64,000 bases of DNA from Antribacter soli (GTDB taxonomy: Bacteria; Actinomycetota; Actinomycetes; Actinomycetales; Cellulomonadaceae). The position numbers and the translations under genes are program-made. Within the stretch, counting starts at the first letter, position 1, and each line of letters starts with the position of its first letter. The stretch lies in NCBI RefSeq assembly GCF_021568775.1, contig NZ_JAKGSG010000050.1:1-64000 (forward strand), read 5' to 3'. Below the pieces are notes generated by a model that saw only the letters and a program-made list of their open reading frames with translations, did not search any database and was not told the DNA's origin. Shown here in pieces: positions 29,101-35,845 of this stretch.

Positions 29101-30139
29101 CGGCGACGACGAGCTGTCCGGCGACGCCGGGCAGGACACGATCCTGGGCGACCGAGGCGGCGTCGTCGGCGCGTGGATCGACTCCCCTGCCGAGGGGACG
29201 TTCTCCGTCACGCTCAGCGGGGTCCCGCAGGACACGTACACGGGGCTGCCCGTCGGGTCGTTCGACCGGCGTGTGGACCTGCTGTCCGACGTCGAGGACC
29301 GCGCCTGGGTGGACACCGACGCCGAGCCGATGCCGTACCCCGGCCTGACGACGGGTGGCGACGACCGGATCCGTGGCGGAGACGACCGCGACGCGATCCA
29401 CGGCGGCGCCGGCGACGACCTGGCGAACGGCGACAACGGCGGTGACGAGGTGCTCGGCGGGAACGGCGCGGACGTCCTGTGGGGCGGCCGCGGCAACCCC
29501 GACGGCTCCCCGGACCGGGGCGTCGGCGACGTGTACGTCGACCACGTGCTCGGTGGCGCGTCCGTCGCCGGGTCGGGGACACCGTCGGTGCTCGGCGCCG
29601 ACGTCATCGACTGGAACCCGCGCGGCTCGGCCGCCGACCCCGGCGTCACGTGCGCCGCGGGCGACGCGCCGCAGGACGTGCCGGGCACCGTCGTCGACCC
29701 GTGCTCGTGGTTCGGGCACACGTCCACCGACGACGCAGACCCGGGCAACGACCAGCACCACCACGGGACCGACTGGCTGTACGGCGGCTGGGACCGCGAC
29801 GTGATGCAGGGCAACGAGTCAGCCAACGGGCCGAGCGCCCAGGAGGACCGCCTGATCGACTGGAACGGCGCGTACAACCTGTACTCGCACTGCAACGCCG
29901 GCTACGGCGGGTGGAACGACGTGCGGCAGCACTCGCCGTCCATGGTGTCGTTCCTGCAGTCGCTCGCCTACGGGATGAGCGCCGGCCGGGACGCCGACGA
30001 CGTCACCACGCCGGGCAGCTCGGCGTTCGTCGAGCTCGCCCTCGTGCGGCCGTCGGACAACAACCAGCACGGTACCGGCAAGGCGTTCCCGACGACGCCG
30101 GGCCACTTCGACGACCCGACGGCCTGCCCGGCCGGCTGA
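20144..30139 (+). CDS. giant secreted RTX-repeat (calcium-binding) protein
   Basis: A 3331-residue protein. Residues 1 to about 31 form a Sec signal peptide (hydrophobic stretch VVSVTTAALVAAGVLTA, cleavage likely after VVA). Residues 32-1850 are acidic, Ala/Val/Asp-rich beta-type sequence without recognised domains, except a fibronectin III-like segment near 1019-1120. From about 1855 to 3125 there are dozens of GGxGxDxLxG-type nonapeptides that bind calcium in RTX beta-rolls, organised into larger repeated blocks. A unique C-terminal domain (about 3130-3331, containing DWNGAYNLYSHCNAGYGGW) ends the protein. No LPXTG or transmembrane anchor is seen, so it is probably released or held by another contact. 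ATG 20144 has AGGGGG 7 nt upstream. Base composition matches the neighbours. Function (adhesin, matrix or exoenzyme scaffold) is unknown. Confidence 0.9.
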   Translation: MRAFRVPVVSVTTAALVAAGVLTAPPVVADEDDVFAEQVAAWAVGLAQEESLAAPLPVVGVAPGGLLAAADPTLGGDLSRDGSRYTLEVSDDVPAVLSLEPAFGLTTASAALTAHVTVRVEFTLGLGAVDDDTSYRYVVAAGADAPAVTASVTVAGLPGAVPASVGVLGVDLTERAGADPVAFTASYGGTVADPDGDGRLTFDDPGGLPDDGELATAGSATGLADVTLASGSTSGALAVTSAGDAFAEPVSATVDFAWPDLTDPSGLTVTPDGFDAVTDFLNLTVRDTAEGLVLVKSALAAVQRAQLDEGGPTGNLDLPFLRGSVADVLVLNEQLVTFLTTNINQAEEDVTDPEDGQPTWSSLQGLFAALEDVPGLSVEVGAYDPATHRLPFTLTTARSAQDVAVYTAPTAEEGEVVGDNDLKPGLVELDNLLTDGSGRAVENVLGDSPQATASLDYTATVELAFDLRPSVAHDPPLQVTADDGSVAFFDETPIGVDRTLFRSATATADFPIATPVAASGLVGFVEVDVTGEIAVGRAAADAPMLTLAVAGTDYRPVGDLFAELRDDAPAALDVDLNVAASVTDGAVTVTGLPDFLPSAATWSVPPCDIAAAPAGCAPDLTGLADLLALDVDAAEPRALLGRVADTLLLADSGLRSPGLLGDAARTPLPLVGTSVADVLAGAQDGLATATALTGAVQGLVDTPPVTLQETLGDLSDALGLPDEAPLGARYQVVDGSPSLVVDLALEREYTTTRTLAYDLDGVPLVGATSTGTVDVAASVDVSAGVAVPLAEPVAGAAGLVRLVDPSVSASVSAGLDGTFEVSLAGLTAALGAEGDEVSGQLGLTATFGATGATTLGGLLALDPTVVGTADCGSGATLLCADLPVYVLGNPISATNGSLVVAVPDDVSLAAALAGTTVTLPDTGALAALLYSTPFDLNTLPSGILTYLGLLQQGLQAASLGGSVPLLGDQLVEAAQVVADARAAIEGLGDLGETAYADAKAQIETALGATITEHCGVLQATTDVEVVATTDAPSGDPQVEYSYVVVGRTGTTPTVRSAPDSAQNEAVLSTDNSNHVTWAADGRADGYLVLRSTDGGATWQQVADVTGTEFTDDGTATPQAAPADPGEPAPITGCVSNPLAIETLVVEWEFDPNGPGGDPELCEVIPLDVGIPGLALRAGKDPATGECGGTDGGLQASLDYGFGVSVALDKTAGLVILTGDEGDREAHVGAAVNLLPVGGEDEPDLTAQLAILQMDVEKADPDAQEVSGEFYVDLVGEPTEVGGTTRNAVGLDQLLTSPGEVIDVGATFAVDVDWELTAAPGVAGQTLPGISANLALGWSAGVGDAQPQFGDPTPAVGTTPSIAFTDISLDLGTFLESQVGPALEEVNRVIDPLRPVLETLYAPIPVLTDLSKMAGGDEVSLVSIAEAYNTLAGGTDTTMVRTILQVVETASTVADLVGQLAGGSVALPVGDLTLDGTRALTTAATPDQVSALKAPGGFDPADPTEESTAIRNSLTGTAVHDTDGFGFTFTLLEHPELLADLLLNGDVELVRFDSGTLELGFSFKQSFGPVYAPPPLLVTLSGAAGVRARVIVGFDTLGLRNAVAAFQSGELSDAIRILDGLYLATTDLEGRQVPVLEFYGELAAGLAVSIVIISVEVRGGFGLTVSFYWNDPNDDGKFRFFEFGEQAKISPICLFRTGGRLYLFLELGITIGISIFSVSFDVTIAKVTLLDFTAEPDCDPEPPVLATAAGDTLVVHLGAAGTDGFRGGSWGADSGDTEVFKVYERHDFSGDAEPEGGWPVTGYAVEGLGIVQEFPGVKARVVVDGRDSQTGFQLTFLGDSDKEDPDAGQAGFRTDVVVFGSEHDDEIKTDEGAASVDARRGNDVVTAANPVGRAALLAGGPGVDRITSGQGDSVVAGDSDLPVTATVSAGGHDFPVAVDAPGAGEDGDGDDADGNDVVTAGTGTNTLFGNGGADRAGVVGQQGAQRSGSPNVLVGGTGNDVLTAGPGNDVVYPGTAPSGGLLDIDGEAYTPGDGLTDAQRGFLADDAGTADAGTVNLVDTGSGADLVVGSQIADVVRSGSLGSAGTTSYLFGGGAEDVLAGGFGSDEVFGGPADDYVLAEPTEVGGVSGPGVFGPQRTITVLPLPAGETPQSDLLVGGGGRDHVVGGDGGAQAWGDAYRPAELCTAGEPVASDGDTSGADETADVDSADYEDDRDDIVGGRGVDVVRAGGGADRARLDGAADRGCGQSGPDDLGGGDGPDRVWGGSGDDLLTGDEGADELYGNAGTDTAFGGEGTDTIEGNAGADSLFGGAAEDLLVGGTRATGRDDTGDTLYGDTGTDALIGDNGAADPAAPLGYRPFDLTGPATAGGDDRLFGAAEDDLGYGGLGADLVSGQAGADHLEGGPNPAGSPDTVLGDAGGDELVGGSFVPAPDAGDVVEGGAGADVALGDNASVVPVAVDPAGTPVLAGRATAGHTVTELDTAADSPAEHGGPDVLRGGPEDDALFAQGADDPEVSGGDGDDLASGGRGTDIVLGGAGRDDLVGGSVTPVGTTVPGGPGADGQPDAGDTVVGGTDGDVALGDNAVVTVAAGVPAVPSPLLAGRERATQAPRVLRLLDLGADAGSADSGGDLVQGEDGEDVLLGQSGDDRVQGGAADDAAEGGPGTDWLEGGGGDDDLVGGSTTPAADPESDEPGTGTEASTGQPDAGDVILGQGGDDAALGDNGVFLRSAGAHASVLVRSSTDGTLVRQRTVVPYDLGAPMGGGDYVLGGDGVDALWGQDAADAISGGPDDDYAEGNGAGDVVRGDDPVLTLTEGGVPDAGVPGVPVPAAAWPGTTAVVPETGPDGQDDLIGGSARSGFRDGGDTIEGDGESDVALGDDGTLLRDPAESAGTWTDRVEPDRYPADTADPAYPARLFAVRLHDPARVPDGQDGTTRFCAEVDDRDTCEPAGSYGADTIGGGDGDDRLWGGDGDDAMRGGAGADDVVGELGDDELSGDAGQDTILGDRGGVVGAWIDSPAEGTFSVTLSGVPQDTYTGLPVGSFDRRVDLLSDVEDRAWVDTDAEPMPYPGLTTGGDDRIRGGDDRDAIHGGAGDDLANGDNGGDEVLGGNGADVLWGGRGNPDGSPDRGVGDVYVDHVLGGASVAGSGTPSVLGADVIDWNPRGSAADPGVTCAAGDAPQDVPGTVVDPCSWFGHTSTDDADPGNDQHHHGTDWLYGGWDRDVMQGNESANGPSAQEDRLIDWNGAYNLYSHCNAGYGGWNDVRQHSPSMVSFLQSLAYGMSAGRDADDVTTPGSSAFVELALVRPSDNNQHGTGKAFPTTPGHFDDPTACPAG
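25706..29512 (+). repeat. RTX repeat tract with long-period super-repeats
   Basis: This coding tract encodes the calcium-binding nonapeptides. Above them a longer module recurs about five times (near 27080, 27400, 27755, 28162 and 28680), each opening with D(E/D)LVGGS- or LVGGT-like sequence, then (P)DAGDxxxGxxGDxALGDN, a non-RTX spacer of about 40-60 residues, and GGDxVxGxDGxDxLxGQ. The modules are diverged at the DNA level, so this is old duplication. Confidence 0.8.
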
Positions 30140-30152
30140 CCGGGAAGACCAT

Positions 30153-30194
30153 GCCGAGGTAGTGGGTCCGTCCGGACGGACCCACTACCTCGGC
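30153..30194. terminator. 42-nt perfect palindrome between the RTX gene and jetC
   Basis: Arms 30153-30173 and 30174-30194 are exact reverse complements with no spacer. The stop codon (TAG) and last codons of jetC lie inside the right arm. It fits a bidirectional terminator for two convergent genes only 45 bp apart; as DNA it could also extrude a cruciform. Confidence 0.85.
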
Positions 30195-33100
30195 AGCTCC
30201 GCGGCGTCGTCCCACGAGGGCAGCAGCGGGTCCTCCGGCGCCTGCTCGACCGGCGCCAGCACGACCACGTCGACGCGCGAGTCGCGGAAGTCGCGGCACG
30301 TCGCGAGCCCCACGCCGCCCACGTAGTCCTCGAGCGTCTGCAGCAGCTTGAGCGGCGTCGCGAGGATCATGTGGAACCCGAAGGCCCGGAACACGTCCAT
30401 CGCGGTGCGCGTGAACTCGGTGTCGGCCTTGTCGAACGCCTCGTCGAGGATGACGGACCCGTACGCGGGCTCGTCGCCGTCGCCGGACGTGAGCTGGTAC
30501 CGCAGCGAGGCGGCCAGGCAGAACACGACGAGCTTCTGGCGCTGGCCCCCGGACAGGCCGGCGGACGAGTCGTGCACGTCGAGCACCATGCCCGACTCGT
30601 TGACCTCCACGCCGGTGAACCGCACGTGCCTGCGGGTGTCGAGGCACAGGGCCCGCCAGGCACGATCGGCGGGCTCGGCCGACGTGAGGCGCCCCATGAG
30701 CCGCTCGAGCACGGCGAACGAGCGCTCGGCCGCGGCAGGGTCGTCCAGCGTGAACGGGACGGACATCGCCTCGAGGTCGACGAGGAACTGCTGCACGGCG
30801 GTCGGGTGCTGGTCCTTGACCCGGATCTGGAGATACCGCCCGGTGTCGAACGGGGATCGCATCAGCGAGGCGTTCACAGGCGTGATGCGCTCGCGGATCT
30901 CGGCGGGCGCGCGCCGGATCTCGGCGGCGAGCCGCTCGAGGTCCCGCCGCGACTCGTTGGCGAGCAGGTCGAAGAACCGGCCCTCGAGCACGGGCAGCCG
31001 CTTGACGCGCAGGGCCTCGAGGAGGTCGAGGTAGCCGGTGCGATCGCCGACCTGGTCGGTGAGGTCGCGCGCCACGGCCGGCCAGAGCCGCTTGAACTCG
31101 GCGAGGACCGTGGCGATCTCCCGCTCGGCGGCGCCTGCGCTGCGCAGCCCGGCCTCGCGCTCGGCGTCGATCCCGTGGGCCACCCGCAGCGACACGTCGT
31201 CGATGGTGGCGTGGGTGATCGTGCGGTCGAGGGCCGTGTAGCGACGCTCGAGCTCGGTGCGCTGTGCGAGCGGCAACGCCGCGATGGGGCCGGCGCCCAG
31301 CTCGTCCACCACCCGCTCGACGGCGCGGCGCACGGCCCGCGCCTCGGCGAGGGCGTCGGCGGAGGCGGCTGCCTTCTCGCGGGCATGCTCCAGCCACGTC
31401 ATCGCCTCGGTGACGTCCTGCGCGGCGGCGGCGAGGTCCTGCGTGCCGGCCAGCAGCGACGCGAGCTCGCGCTGCGCGTCGACGAGCGTCCGCTCGGCGG
31501 TCTCGATGTCGACCTCGGCCCAGTCGCGCCGGTCGACCTGGCGCAGGCCGTCGCGGCGCCGGCGCTGGTCACGTTCGCGCTGCTCGGCCTGCTCGAGCGC
31601 ATGGTCGGCCGCGTCGGCGGCGGCCTGGGCCTCGCCGACCTGCGTGAGGAGGTGGTCGAGCTTGTCGAGGTTGTCCCAGCCGAGGACCCAGGCGGACCGG
31701 TCGTCCGCGGCCGTGTCGTCGGCCTTCTCCAGGCGCCCGTCGCCGCGGGTGACGAGCCCGTCGGCGGTGACGCCGCGCTCGTCCTCGGACAGGACGGTGG
31801 CGTCGAGGACGCAGCGGTAGTCGTACTGGTCGGCGAGGCGCTTGTTGAGCCAGCCGGCCATGGGGCCGTCCTTGACCTCGATCTTGCGCACGAGCGAGTC
31901 GGCCGAGGTGGCCCTCGGTGAGTCGACCCGGACGCCCACGATCTCGAGGGTGAGTCGCGCACCGAGGTGCGTGGCGTCGACGGCGGCGGTCACGGCCGCG
32001 CGGTGCGCGGCGGGGACGAGCATCGTCGTCGCGAGCGCGCGCAGGACGCGCTCGGCGGCGCCGCGCCACACGGCGTGCTCTTCGCGGACCCGCACGAGCT
32101 CGCCGGCGAACGGGAGCTGGGCCTCGCTCAGGCCTGCAGCGCGGGCGACCTTGCGGCGCGCGGCGAGCAGCGCGGCGCCGACGTTCGACGAGGTCCCGTC
32201 GCGCAGCGCGTCGAGCTCGGCGGTGAGCGCGTCGCGCCGCTGCCGGACGACGGTGCGCTCCTCGTGCGCGCGCCGCACGTCGTTCACGGCCTCCTCGAGC
32301 ACCGGGTCGTTGCCGGCGAGGACCCGCCGCGCTGTGGCGCGCAGCTCGGCGAACCCCTCGAACGTGCCGGGGAACTCGATCCCGCCCGCCGCCAGGTCTT
32401 CGGCGAGCTCGGCGCGGCGGTTGCGCGCGAGCGCGGCGATCTCACCGGCGCGCGTGAGGCGGTCGGCCTGGGTGGCGAGCGCCTGGCCGCCGCGCGTCTG
32501 CAGCACGAGCAGCGCCTGCTGGTGCGCGCTCGTCGCCTGCAGCACCTCGGTGTCGTCGCGGTCGCGCAGGTGCTCTGCGAGGTCCTCGGCGTGGCGGGCG
32601 TCGTAGAGCTCCGCGCGCGCGAGCTCGAGCTTCCACGTCTCCTTGAAGGTCTCCAGGGCGCCGCGCACGGTGGCGGCCTGGACGGCGGAGGCGACGCCGT
32701 CGTCGTAGGCATGCACGAGCGGCACGAGCCGGGCGAGCTGCGCCTCCTGGTTGCGTGCCTCGACGAGGCGGGCGTGAGCCTGGGCGAGGTCGGCGAACTG
32801 GTCCACCGCTGCCTCGGCGAGCCCGAAGGTCCGCGGCTCGTCGAGCATCGACCCGCGGAAGAGGTCGTCGAGGCTGCCGAGGTTCTTCGCGGACTGCGTG
32901 CGGTGCAGCAGCACGAGCGCGTTCTCGCCGGCCAGCCCGAGGGCACGGGTGAACGCCGCGGCGAAGGACGCGTGCCGGTCGGTGACGGCGGCCTCGGGCC
33001 ACCGGCCGGAGATCCCGGCCGCGTCGAGGCCCGACCGGGCGAACCCTTCCAGCTCGAGCAGGCCGAGATCGCCGGGCAGCAGGACGTGGAGCTGCGCGAC

Positions 33101-33550
33101 GTCGGCCGACCCCCGCCGGACGTGGAACAACGAGGCGAGCGTGACCACGCCGCCGGTGCCGTCCTCGTAGCGCAGCAGGACGCCGCTCCAGGTGGTGCCG
33201 GGCCGCAGGTGGTCGGGCACGACCTCGCCGGTGGCGTCGTCGGCGCGGTGCCGCCAGGCGCCGCGGACGTAGCCGAGGACGTCACGGTCTCCGCCACGCG
33301 CCTCGCCCGCGGCGCCGCCGGCCCCCGCGGCGGCGGCGTTGAACCGCAGCGACTCCGGGGGAGTGAGGACGGCCGCGACGGCGTCGACGAGGGAGGACTT
33401 GCCGGAGCCGGAGTGGCCCGTGAGCAGGAACCCGTCGCGGGCCACGGTGACGGCGTGGTGCGAGGAGAACGTGCCCCAGTTGACGACCTCGACCCGGGCC
33501 AGGCGCCACTGTCCCGGGTGGGCGACGGTGCCGATCGAGCTGCCGGTCAT
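30185..33550 (-). CDS. jetC: Wadjet/MksB-type SMC ATPase JetC
   Basis: An 1121-residue SMC-like ATPase, the motor of the JetABC (MksFEB) condensin-like complex that extrudes DNA loops and recognises small circular plasmids. The N-terminal nucleotide half has Walker A GHSGSGKS (45-52). Long charged coiled-coil segments (about 260-480 and 650-850) flank a hinge-like middle region. The C-terminal half has signature LSGGQ (999-1003) and Walker B VILDEAFDKAD (about 1033-1043). All ATPase motifs are intact, so the gene is not decaying. Its ATG overlaps the jetB stop (ATGA), so translation is coupled. No jetD follows: only 45 bp separate its stop from the convergent RTX gene. Confidence 0.88.
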   Translation of the reverse strand: MTGSSIGTVAHPGQWRLARVEVVNWGTFSSHHAVTVARDGFLLTGHSGSGKSSLVDAVAAVLTPPESLRFNAAAAGAGGAAGEARGGDRDVLGYVRGAWRHRADDATGEVVPDHLRPGTTWSGVLLRYEDGTGGVVTLASLFHVRRGSADVAQLHVLLPGDLGLLELEGFARSGLDAAGISGRWPEAAVTDRHASFAAAFTRALGLAGENALVLLHRTQSAKNLGSLDDLFRGSMLDEPRTFGLAEAAVDQFADLAQAHARLVEARNQEAQLARLVPLVHAYDDGVASAVQAATVRGALETFKETWKLELARAELYDARHAEDLAEHLRDRDDTEVLQATSAHQQALLVLQTRGGQALATQADRLTRAGEIAALARNRRAELAEDLAAGGIEFPGTFEGFAELRATARRVLAGNDPVLEEAVNDVRRAHEERTVVRQRRDALTAELDALRDGTSSNVGAALLAARRKVARAAGLSEAQLPFAGELVRVREEHAVWRGAAERVLRALATTMLVPAAHRAAVTAAVDATHLGARLTLEIVGVRVDSPRATSADSLVRKIEVKDGPMAGWLNKRLADQYDYRCVLDATVLSEDERGVTADGLVTRGDGRLEKADDTAADDRSAWVLGWDNLDKLDHLLTQVGEAQAAADAADHALEQAEQRERDQRRRRDGLRQVDRRDWAEVDIETAERTLVDAQRELASLLAGTQDLAAAAQDVTEAMTWLEHAREKAAASADALAEARAVRRAVERVVDELGAGPIAALPLAQRTELERRYTALDRTITHATIDDVSLRVAHGIDAEREAGLRSAGAAEREIATVLAEFKRLWPAVARDLTDQVGDRTGYLDLLEALRVKRLPVLEGRFFDLLANESRRDLERLAAEIRRAPAEIRERITPVNASLMRSPFDTGRYLQIRVKDQHPTAVQQFLVDLEAMSVPFTLDDPAAAERSFAVLERLMGRLTSAEPADRAWRALCLDTRRHVRFTGVEVNESGMVLDVHDSSAGLSGGQRQKLVVFCLAASLRYQLTSGDGDEPAYGSVILDEAFDKADTEFTRTAMDVFRAFGFHMILATPLKLLQTLEDYVGGVGLATCRDFRDSRVDVVVLAPVEQAPEDPLLPSWDDAAELPR

Positions 33551-34293
33551 GCCTTCTCCTTCGCGAGTCGCGCGTACTCGGCCTGGACGGCCGCCACCTG
33601 CTCCGCGCCGAACAGCACCCGCAGGACGGGGGAGACCTCGAACCGGCCCTCGGTCGTGGTCGGCTCGAGCAGGCCGCGGCCGAACATCCGGTCCCAGGAC
33701 GCGTCGAGCAGCCGAGCGAACTCGGCCCCGTCAACCCCGGACCTGCGCCGGTACCCGGCGAGCGCGTCGCCGACCTCGTCCCGTCCGACCACCGCACGCC
33801 CGTCCGCCGCGTCGAGCAGGCGTCCGCGCAGGTGCAGCAGCAGGGCGGTGTCGAGGAAGGTCAGCGGCAGCTCGCGCACCGCGTCCATCGCCTCGTCGGT
33901 CGGCGCCCGTCGTACGAACGCCACGCCCGTGTCGGTGTCGAGCACGAGCTCGAGGTACAGGTCGGCCAGGCGCGAGCGCACGAGCTCCTCGCCGGCCAGC
34001 AGGGCTCGCCACGCCTCGGGGTCCTTCTCCGCCGAGACGTACGGCCCGCGCACCAGGCGCGCCAGCGCGCCTCGGGTCGCCGCCCGCAGAGCCCCACGGT
34101 CGCCCGGCCACAGCGCGACCACCTCGTCCGACGCCGGTTCGCCCGCGTACACCGTGGCGCCCGGGCCGGCGACTGTGAGAGGTGAGGCGGCCGCCCGGGG
34201 CCCGTGACCGGCGTCGGGCAGAGTGGGGAACGCGCCCGTGCGCGTGGGCGACGTGCTCGCGCCGCCCGGGCGTGACGTGCTGAGTTCGGTCAT
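33547..34293 (-). CDS. jetB: Wadjet/MksE-type winged-helix subunit JetB (DUF4194)
   Basis: A 248-residue DUF4194 protein, the KITE/MksE-like subunit bridging the kleisin JetA and the JetC ATPase heads. The conserved region is residues 55-245, including ARLVRGPYVSAEKDPEAWRALL, LYLELVLDTDTGVAFVRR, LTFLDTALLLHLR and the C-terminal GRFEVSPVLRVLFGAEQVAAVQAEY. The first 50 residues are a low-complexity extension. It overlaps jetA upstream and jetC downstream by 4 nt each (ATGA), the sign of a stoichiometric complex. No nuclease motif is present. Confidence 0.85.
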   Translation of the reverse strand: MTELSTSRPGGASTSPTRTGAFPTLPDAGHGPRAAASPLTVAGPGATVYAGEPASDEVVALWPGDRGALRAATRGALARLVRGPYVSAEKDPEAWRALLAGEELVRSRLADLYLELVLDTDTGVAFVRRAPTDEAMDAVRELPLTFLDTALLLHLRGRLLDAADGRAVVGRDEVGDALAGYRRRSGVDGAEFARLLDASWDRMFGRGLLEPTTTEGRFEVSPVLRVLFGAEQVAAVQAEYARLAKEKA

Positions 34294-35669
34294 GGGACGG
34301 GCTCCTCGAAGAGGTGGCGGGGCACGGTGGCGCGGCGGGCGTGGCCGGACTCGGACTGCCAGGCCACGTTCTCCGAGCCGGCCGCGCGGCGGCCGTGCTG
34401 GTCGGCGAGGACGAGGAGGCCGAGCACGCCGGCCAGGCCCTGGCTGGCCGGGTGCCGTTCCAGCACGTCCGCGACCGACGACTGGCCGCGGCGGGCCACG
34501 ACGGCGTTGACGTGGGCGCGCAGCTCGGCCACGTCGATCTCGGACTCGCGGGCGAGCGCGCGAAGTGCCGCCGCGTCGAGGCCGGCGCTCCGGCCCGCGT
34601 GGCTGAACACCCGCGGGGCGGGCGCGTCGTCCTCCGGGCGGTGCGGGACGAGCGCGGCGGGCGTGGCGGGGTCGACGGCGCCGGTCTCGAGCGCGAGGTG
34701 GACGGGGGCGTCGAGCGGGATGTCCTCGGCCGCGGCGAGGGCCGCCGCTTCGGCGGCGCGCATCAGGGCGTGCAGGGTGCGGTCGCCCGGCACCTCACCC
34801 GCCCGGACGAAGCGGACCAGGCCGCGGCGCAGGCTCGCGAGGGCTGCGGCGGCGTCGTCGGCCGCGTCCCGGACCGCGGGTCCCAGGCGACGCAGCGCCT
34901 CGGCCTCCGCCGGCGCGAGGTCGAGGCCCTGGGCGGTGAGCGGCGCGTCGTCCAGGACGTGCCCGTGCTCGCGCAGCAGGCGGGTCAGCTCGGTGACCGC
35001 CCGGCCCGCGGGCGAGGCCGCGAGGTGGTCGACCCCGCGATACACGTCGTCGAGGAAGTCGTCTCGGCGCAGGGCCTCCGGTGACGTGCCCCCCGGCGCC
35101 CCCGGCGCCCCCGGCGCGTCCGTCGCGAGCGTCGCGCCCAGGCGGGCCCGCAGGCCGGCATCGGTGCGCTCCAGGTCCGCGCGCAGGCGCGCGACGGCGG
35201 CGGGCAGGTCCGCGGCCAGCGCGAGGAGCTCGCGCACGTGCTCGAGACGGTCGGCGGTGCCGGACCCCGCGAGGGCGCGCAGCCGGTCGGTCAGCGTCGC
35301 GAGGCGGGTCGTCGGCAGCGGCTGCGGGCGCTCGAGCCGTCCCGCGAACGCCAGGGCCTCCTGCGCTCCCGCGGAGAGCTCGACGGTCTCCTCCCGACCG
35401 GTCAGGCGGCGGACGAGGATCCCGTCCGTGAGCCAGTCGTGGACGAGCTCCGCGGCGGGCGGGGCGTCGAAGCCGTGGTCGCGGAGCCCTGCGAGGTCGT
35501 CCTCCAGCACGACGACGAGCTCCGCCTCTGGCAGGCGCACGGTCTCACCGCCGAGCCGGCGGGCGAGCAGCGGCACGGCGACCGCGGCATGGCGCGACCG
35601 CAGGAGCACCCAGGCGGGGTGCTCCTGTGCCAGGCGCCGTGCGTCGCGCGCCACGGAGAGCGTGCTCAT
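34290..35669 (-). CDS. jetA: Wadjet/MksF-type kleisin subunit JetA (DUF3375)
   Basis: A 459-residue DUF3375 protein, the kleisin-like subunit of the JetABC complex. The family N-terminus is clear: ARDARRLAQEHPAWVLLRSRHAAVAVPLL. The protein is helix-rich with Ala/Leu/Arg content and ends with GLLVLADQHGRRAAGSENVAWQS, as in other JetA proteins. The ATG at 35669 is chosen because family similarity starts there; an in-frame extension to 35798 is not conserved. There is no Shine-Dalgarno, and TACTCT lies 8 nt upstream, so the operon mRNA is almost leaderless. It is the first gene of jetABC, divergent from the small XRE regulator at 35846. Confidence 0.85.
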   Translation of the reverse strand: MSTLSVARDARRLAQEHPAWVLLRSRHAAVAVPLLARRLGGETVRLPEAELVVVLEDDLAGLRDHGFDAPPAAELVHDWLTDGILVRRLTGREETVELSAGAQEALAFAGRLERPQPLPTTRLATLTDRLRALAGSGTADRLEHVRELLALAADLPAAVARLRADLERTDAGLRARLGATLATDAPGAPGAPGGTSPEALRRDDFLDDVYRGVDHLAASPAGRAVTELTRLLREHGHVLDDAPLTAQGLDLAPAEAEALRRLGPAVRDAADDAAAALASLRRGLVRFVRAGEVPGDRTLHALMRAAEAAALAAAEDIPLDAPVHLALETGAVDPATPAALVPHRPEDDAPAPRVFSHAGRSAGLDAAALRALARESEIDVAELRAHVNAVVARRGQSSVADVLERHPASQGLAGVLGLLVLADQHGRRAAGSENVAWQSESGHARRATVPRHLFEEPVP

Positions 35670-35709
35670 GACCGCAGAGAGTATCGGCCCCAGGTGACAG
35701 GCGTTGAAC

Positions 35710-35768
35710 GTGTCCTGGACACATCGTTGCCGAACGCGCGCGGCAGCGACTAGAGGTATAGGGTCTAG
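35710..35768. promoter_or_regulatory. palindromes between jetA and the XRE gene
   Basis: Two short palindromes lie in the divergent promoter region: GTGTCCTGGACAC (35710-35722) and CTAGA-N9-TCTAG (35750-35768). The second encloses TATAGGGT (35757-35764), a good -10 for the XRE gene. Either could be the operator of the XRE protein, which would place jetA under the same control. This is positional inference. Confidence 0.4.
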
Positions 35769-35772
35769 AGCA

Positions 35773-35812
35773 GACAGGGTCTGCCGGGTAACACCCACCG
35801 GCGGACCCTGTC
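35773..35812 (+). promoter_or_regulatory. strong hairpin in the XRE leader
   Basis: Arms 35773-35787 and 35798-35812 pair over 15 bp with one G-T wobble around a 10-nt loop. With the -10 at 35757-35764 the transcript would begin at or just before this stem, about 75 nt ahead of the start codon. It may be an mRNA stabiliser, an attenuator or a protein-binding RNA. Confidence 0.45.
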
Positions 35813-35845
35813 GTGCTCACGGCCCGAGCCCCCGGGAGGTTGCCC

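Noticed and set aside
30140-30184. Search for a jetD or other nuclease gene after jetC.
   Set aside because: The gap is 45 bp and is filled by a palindrome; the only open frames there are antisense to jetC or to the RTX gene.
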